Assembly (NCBI GenBank): GCA_003454415.1
Contig: DMKG01000259.1
Coordinates: 2,602 to 11,450 of the forward strand
DNA from: Alphaproteobacteria bacterium
GTDB lineage: Bacteria > Pseudomonadota > Alphaproteobacteria > UBA11222
DNA: 8,849 nt
Direction of reading: 5' to 3'
A model generated the notes under the pieces. The model worked only from the letters and a program-made list of their open reading frames with translations, was not told the origin of the DNA and made no database searches. This document shows positions 6,724 to 8,849 of this stretch, in pieces. The position numbers and the translations under genes were made by a program. How positions within the stretch are numbered: position 1 is the first letter of the stretch; each line of letters begins with the position of its first letter.

Positions 6724-8547
6724 ATGGATTTAATGGAACAGGAAAAGCCAGTATTCAGCCCCCCTGATCCGGCGCTGTTTGCAAAAAACATGCTGGCGGT
6801 GACAGAACGCGGCGCCAAATTGATCCAGAGTTTTCTGCGTCAGCAAGTTCACCGACTGTCGCAGCCCCCTGAATTGGGCGACCCCTTCCAGATCAAGGCC
6901 GCGGCTCCGGCCTTTCTGGAACTGGCGCGCCAGATGCTCGGGAATCCCGGATATTTTCTGGAGGCCCAGCGCCAGTTATGGCCCGCCTATCTGGACCTGT
7001 GGCAAACCACCCTGCGCCGCATGCTGGGGGAGGAAGCCCGGCCCGTGGTCAAACCCGACCCGGCCGACAAACGCTTCCGCGCGAAGGAATGGAGCGAAGG
7101 CGTGATCTTCGATTTCATCAAGCAGTCCTATCTTCTTTCCGCGAACTGGCTGATGCAGACCGTCACCGGCGTGGAGGGCATGGACCCCGCCAATGCGCGC
7201 AAGGCGGCCTTTTACACCCGGCAATTCGCAGATGCGTTGTCGCCTTCGAATTTCGTGCTGACCAATCCGGAGATTCTGCGCGCAACCTTTGCGTCGAATG
7301 GGGAAAATCTCATGCGGGGCCTTGAGAACCTTCTGGAGGATCTGGAGCGCGGGCAAGGCAGGCTGGCCATCCGCATGACCAACCTGGAAGCCTTCGAGGT
7401 CGGCCGCAATATCGCGCTTACGCCCGGCAAGGTGATTTTCCGCAACGATCTCATCGAGCTTATTCAGTATACCCCCACAACCGACACGGTATACCAGCGG
7501 CCCCTGCTGATCTTTCCGCCATGGATCAACAAATATTACATCCTTGATCTGACGGCGGAAAAATCCTTCATCAGATGGGCGGTGGCGCAGGGCTATACCG
7601 TGTTTACCGTCTCCTGGGCCAACCCGGACGCGAAACTCGCCGGCAAGACGTTCGAATCCTACCTGATGGAAGGCGTTTATGCGGCGCTGGACGCGGTAGA
7701 GCAGGCCACGGGTGAGCGCGAGGTCAACGCCATCGGCTATTGCATCGGCGGCACCTTGCTGACGGCGGCGCTTGCCCATATGGCGGCCAGGGGCAAACGG
7801 ATGCAACGCATCAAAGCCGCGACGTTCTTTGCGGCGCAGGCGGATTTTTCGGAAGCGGGCGAATTGAAGGTCTTCATCGATGAAGAACAGATCGGCGCGC
7901 TGGAAAAAAAGATGGATGCGGCTGGCGGCCTGCTGGAATCCAGTGAGATGGCCAACACCTTCAACATGCTGCGCTCGAACGATCTGATCTGGTCCTTTGT
8001 GGTCAACAATTACCTGCTGGGCAAGGAGCCGGCGCCCTTCGACCTGCTTTACTGGAACACGGACCAGACCAATATGCCGAAGGAGATGCACCTGTTCTAT
8101 TTACGGGAATGCTATCTGCACAACAATCTGGCGAAAGGCGCAATGGTGCTGGGCGGCGAGAAGCTGGACCTTTCCAAAATCACCATCCCGGTATATCTGC
8201 AGTCCTCGATCGAAGATCATATCGCGCCCTACCGCTCGGTATATAAAAGCACCAAACTGCTGTCAGGGGAAAAGCGTTTCATCATTGCCGGTTCGGGCCA
8301 TATCGCAGGGGTCATCAATCCCCCTTCGGCCAATAAATATCAGTACTGGACCAATGACGCCCTGCCCGATGACGTGGAGGAATGGCGCAGCGGCGCGACC
8401 GAACATCCCGGCTCCTGGTGGCCGGACTGGCATGAATGGCACAGCGCCAGAAGCGGCAAGAAGGTCCCGGCCCGCATTCCCGGCGCCGGCAAGCTGCCCG
8501 TTCTCGAGGACGCGCCGGGCAGCTATGTCAAGGTAAAGGGGCGGTAG
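6724..8547 (+). CDS. phaC: Class I poly(3-hydroxyalkanoate) polymerase PhaC
   Basis: PhaC polymerises (R)-3-hydroxyacyl-CoA into polyhydroxyalkanoate at the surface of cytoplasmic storage granules. The 607-residue length fits class I enzymes, which work as a single PhaC type without PhaE or PhaR partners. The catalytic triad is complete: Cys340 in the lipase-like box GYCIGG (338-343), Asp498 in SSIEDHIAP (494-502) and His526 in GSGHIAGVINPP (523-534). Also visible are the N-terminal PhaC domain with FDFIKQSYLL (129-138), NPEILR (181-186), FPPWINKYYILDL (264-276) and SWANPD (297-302). The C-terminus has GSWWPDWHEW (563-572), as in the family. The start is either Met1 at 6724, where AGGG is only about 2 nt upstream, or Met4 at 6733, with GGA about 4 nt upstream; the latter may be the real start. 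No phaA, phaB or phasin gene is present nearby. The upstream region carries repeat C and a possible promoter. Confidence 0.97.
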   Translation: MDLMEQEKPVFSPPDPALFAKNMLAVTERGAKLIQSFLRQQVHRLSQPPELGDPFQIKAAAPAFLELARQMLGNPGYFLEAQRQLWPAYLDLWQTTLRRMLGEEARPVVKPDPADKRFRAKEWSEGVIFDFIKQSYLLSANWLMQTVTGVEGMDPANARKAAFYTRQFADALSPSNFVLTNPEILRATFASNGENLMRGLENLLEDLERGQGRLAIRMTNLEAFEVGRNIALTPGKVIFRNDLIELIQYTPTTDTVYQRPLLIFPPWINKYYILDLTAEKSFIRWAVAQGYTVFTVSWANPDAKLAGKTFESYLMEGVYAALDAVEQATGEREVNAIGYCIGGTLLTAALAHMAARGKRMQRIKAATFFAAQADFSEAGELKVFIDEEQIGALEKKMDAAGGLLESSEMANTFNMLRSNDLIWSFVVNNYLLGKEPAPFDLLYWNTDQTNMPKEMHLFYLRECYLHNNLAKGAMVLGGEKLDLSKITIPVYLQSSIEDHIAPYRSVYKSTKLLSGEKRFIIAGSGHIAGVINPPSANKYQYWTNDALPDDVEEWRSGATEHPGSWWPDWHEWHSARSGKKVPARIPGAGKLPVLEDAPGSYVKVKGR

Positions 8548-8800
8548 AGCCTGCCGCCCGCTGCCGCCAACCAAGGCCGGTCGCGGCGGGGGCCGTTACG
8601 ATGTTCTGGGTATGCGCAACGGACAGAAACCCGTCGCATTCGATATCGAGGATGATCCTATTTCATTCACCCCCGCAGGGGCATGCGCCGGCCTGGAATA
8701 CGCTGAAAACGCAGGAGGCGGCTCCCGCCCAGTCCGAACGCCAGTCTCCAATGCCCGGGGGCGGGACGTCATCTCTGACTCGGATCCGAGCGGCGTGTCA
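8548..8800. other. Intergenic region after phaC with no confident gene
   Basis: No clear terminator follows phaC; the best hairpin (GCCGCCAACC with GGTCGCGGC, about 8561-8587) lacks a T-run. A plus-strand frame opens with ATG at 8612 and stays open to the window edge (MRNGQKPVAFDIEDDPISFT at its start). It runs antisense through the tRNA, so it is either spurious or a relic. A perfect 12-bp palindrome CTCGGATCCGAG lies at 8779-8790, just beyond the tRNA 3' end. Nothing else was recognised. Confidence 0.5.
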
Positions 8801-8849
8801 TGGCTGGGGCGCCAGGATTCGAACCTGGGAATGGCGGGATCAAAACCCG
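8801..8849 (-). tRNA. tRNA-Gln (anticodon UUG), 3' 49 nt; 5' part outside window
   Basis: On the minus strand the sequence shows an anticodon stem CGGG/CCCG around the seven-base loop TTTTGAT, placing TTG at 34-36 (reads CAA, and CAG by wobble). It is followed by a five-base variable loop CATTC, a T-arm CCAGG-TTCGAAT-CCTGG, the acceptor strand CGCCCCA, discriminator G73 and an encoded CCA. A72 implies the U1-A72 pair typical of bacterial tRNA-Gln. The D-arm and 5' acceptor strand lie beyond the right edge. Confidence 0.93.

Noticed and set aside
6976..8091. A 371-codon open frame on the minus strand
   Set aside because: It is antisense to phaC, which has a complete catalytic triad. The translation shows no domain and has the composition of a shadow frame.
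8779..8790. Perfect palindrome CTCGGATCCGAG next to the tRNA as an attachment site or terminator
   Set aside because: There is no T-run, no second copy in the window and no integrase gene, and a single 12-bp palindrome can occur by chance.

Overview
The window looks like ordinary chromosomal DNA from a GC-rich alphaproteobacterium. The evidence is the gene order aminotransferase–hom–glpX–recJ, a class I polyhydroxyalkanoate (PHA) synthase, an alphaproteobacterial-type OmpA lipoprotein, and GC-rich codon use. I cannot place it below class from the sequence alone. I see no CRISPR array, phage genes, transposase gene, toxin–antitoxin pair or obvious defence system.

Layout, left to right. Positions 1–4853 hold a minus-strand cluster, read right to left: an AlaC-type PLP aminotransferase (3627–4853), homoserine dehydrogenase hom (2316–3611), class II fructose-1,6-bisphosphatase glpX (1313–2290) and the N-terminal two thirds of recJ (1–1147, running off the left edge). 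The first three genes are packed with gaps of 15 and 25 nt. recJ is separated from glpX by 165 nt that contain a palindromic repeat. Positions 5076–6431 encode a minus-strand proline-rich lipoprotein with a C-terminal OmpA-like domain. Divergent from it, phaC (6724–8547) runs on the plus strand. Positions 8548–8800 hold no confident gene. A partial tRNA-Gln(UUG) lies on the minus strand at the right edge.

The least expected content is intergenic. Three hairpin-forming elements of about 75–80 nt (near 1238–1317, 4893–4965 and 6526–6604), plus a fragment at 4981–5000, share ends of the form TAGTGG and ATTTGAA-containing arms. They resemble remnants of a small non-coding mobile palindrome (MITE-like). 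One copy supplies the glpX stop codon. Another lies directly upstream of the aminotransferase operon and contains a plausible promoter. A separate nested 40-bp palindrome sits between the lipoprotein gene and phaC and is a candidate operator.

Functionally, the left cluster combines amino-acid metabolism (alanine transamination; the aspartate-to-threonine/methionine branch), gluconeogenesis/Calvin-type sugar phosphate metabolism and DNA repair. This linkage is, as I recall, common in Alphaproteobacteria rather than a dedicated pathway. phaC adds carbon storage. Nothing here amounts to a clearly new multi-gene system; the repeat family is the main lead.
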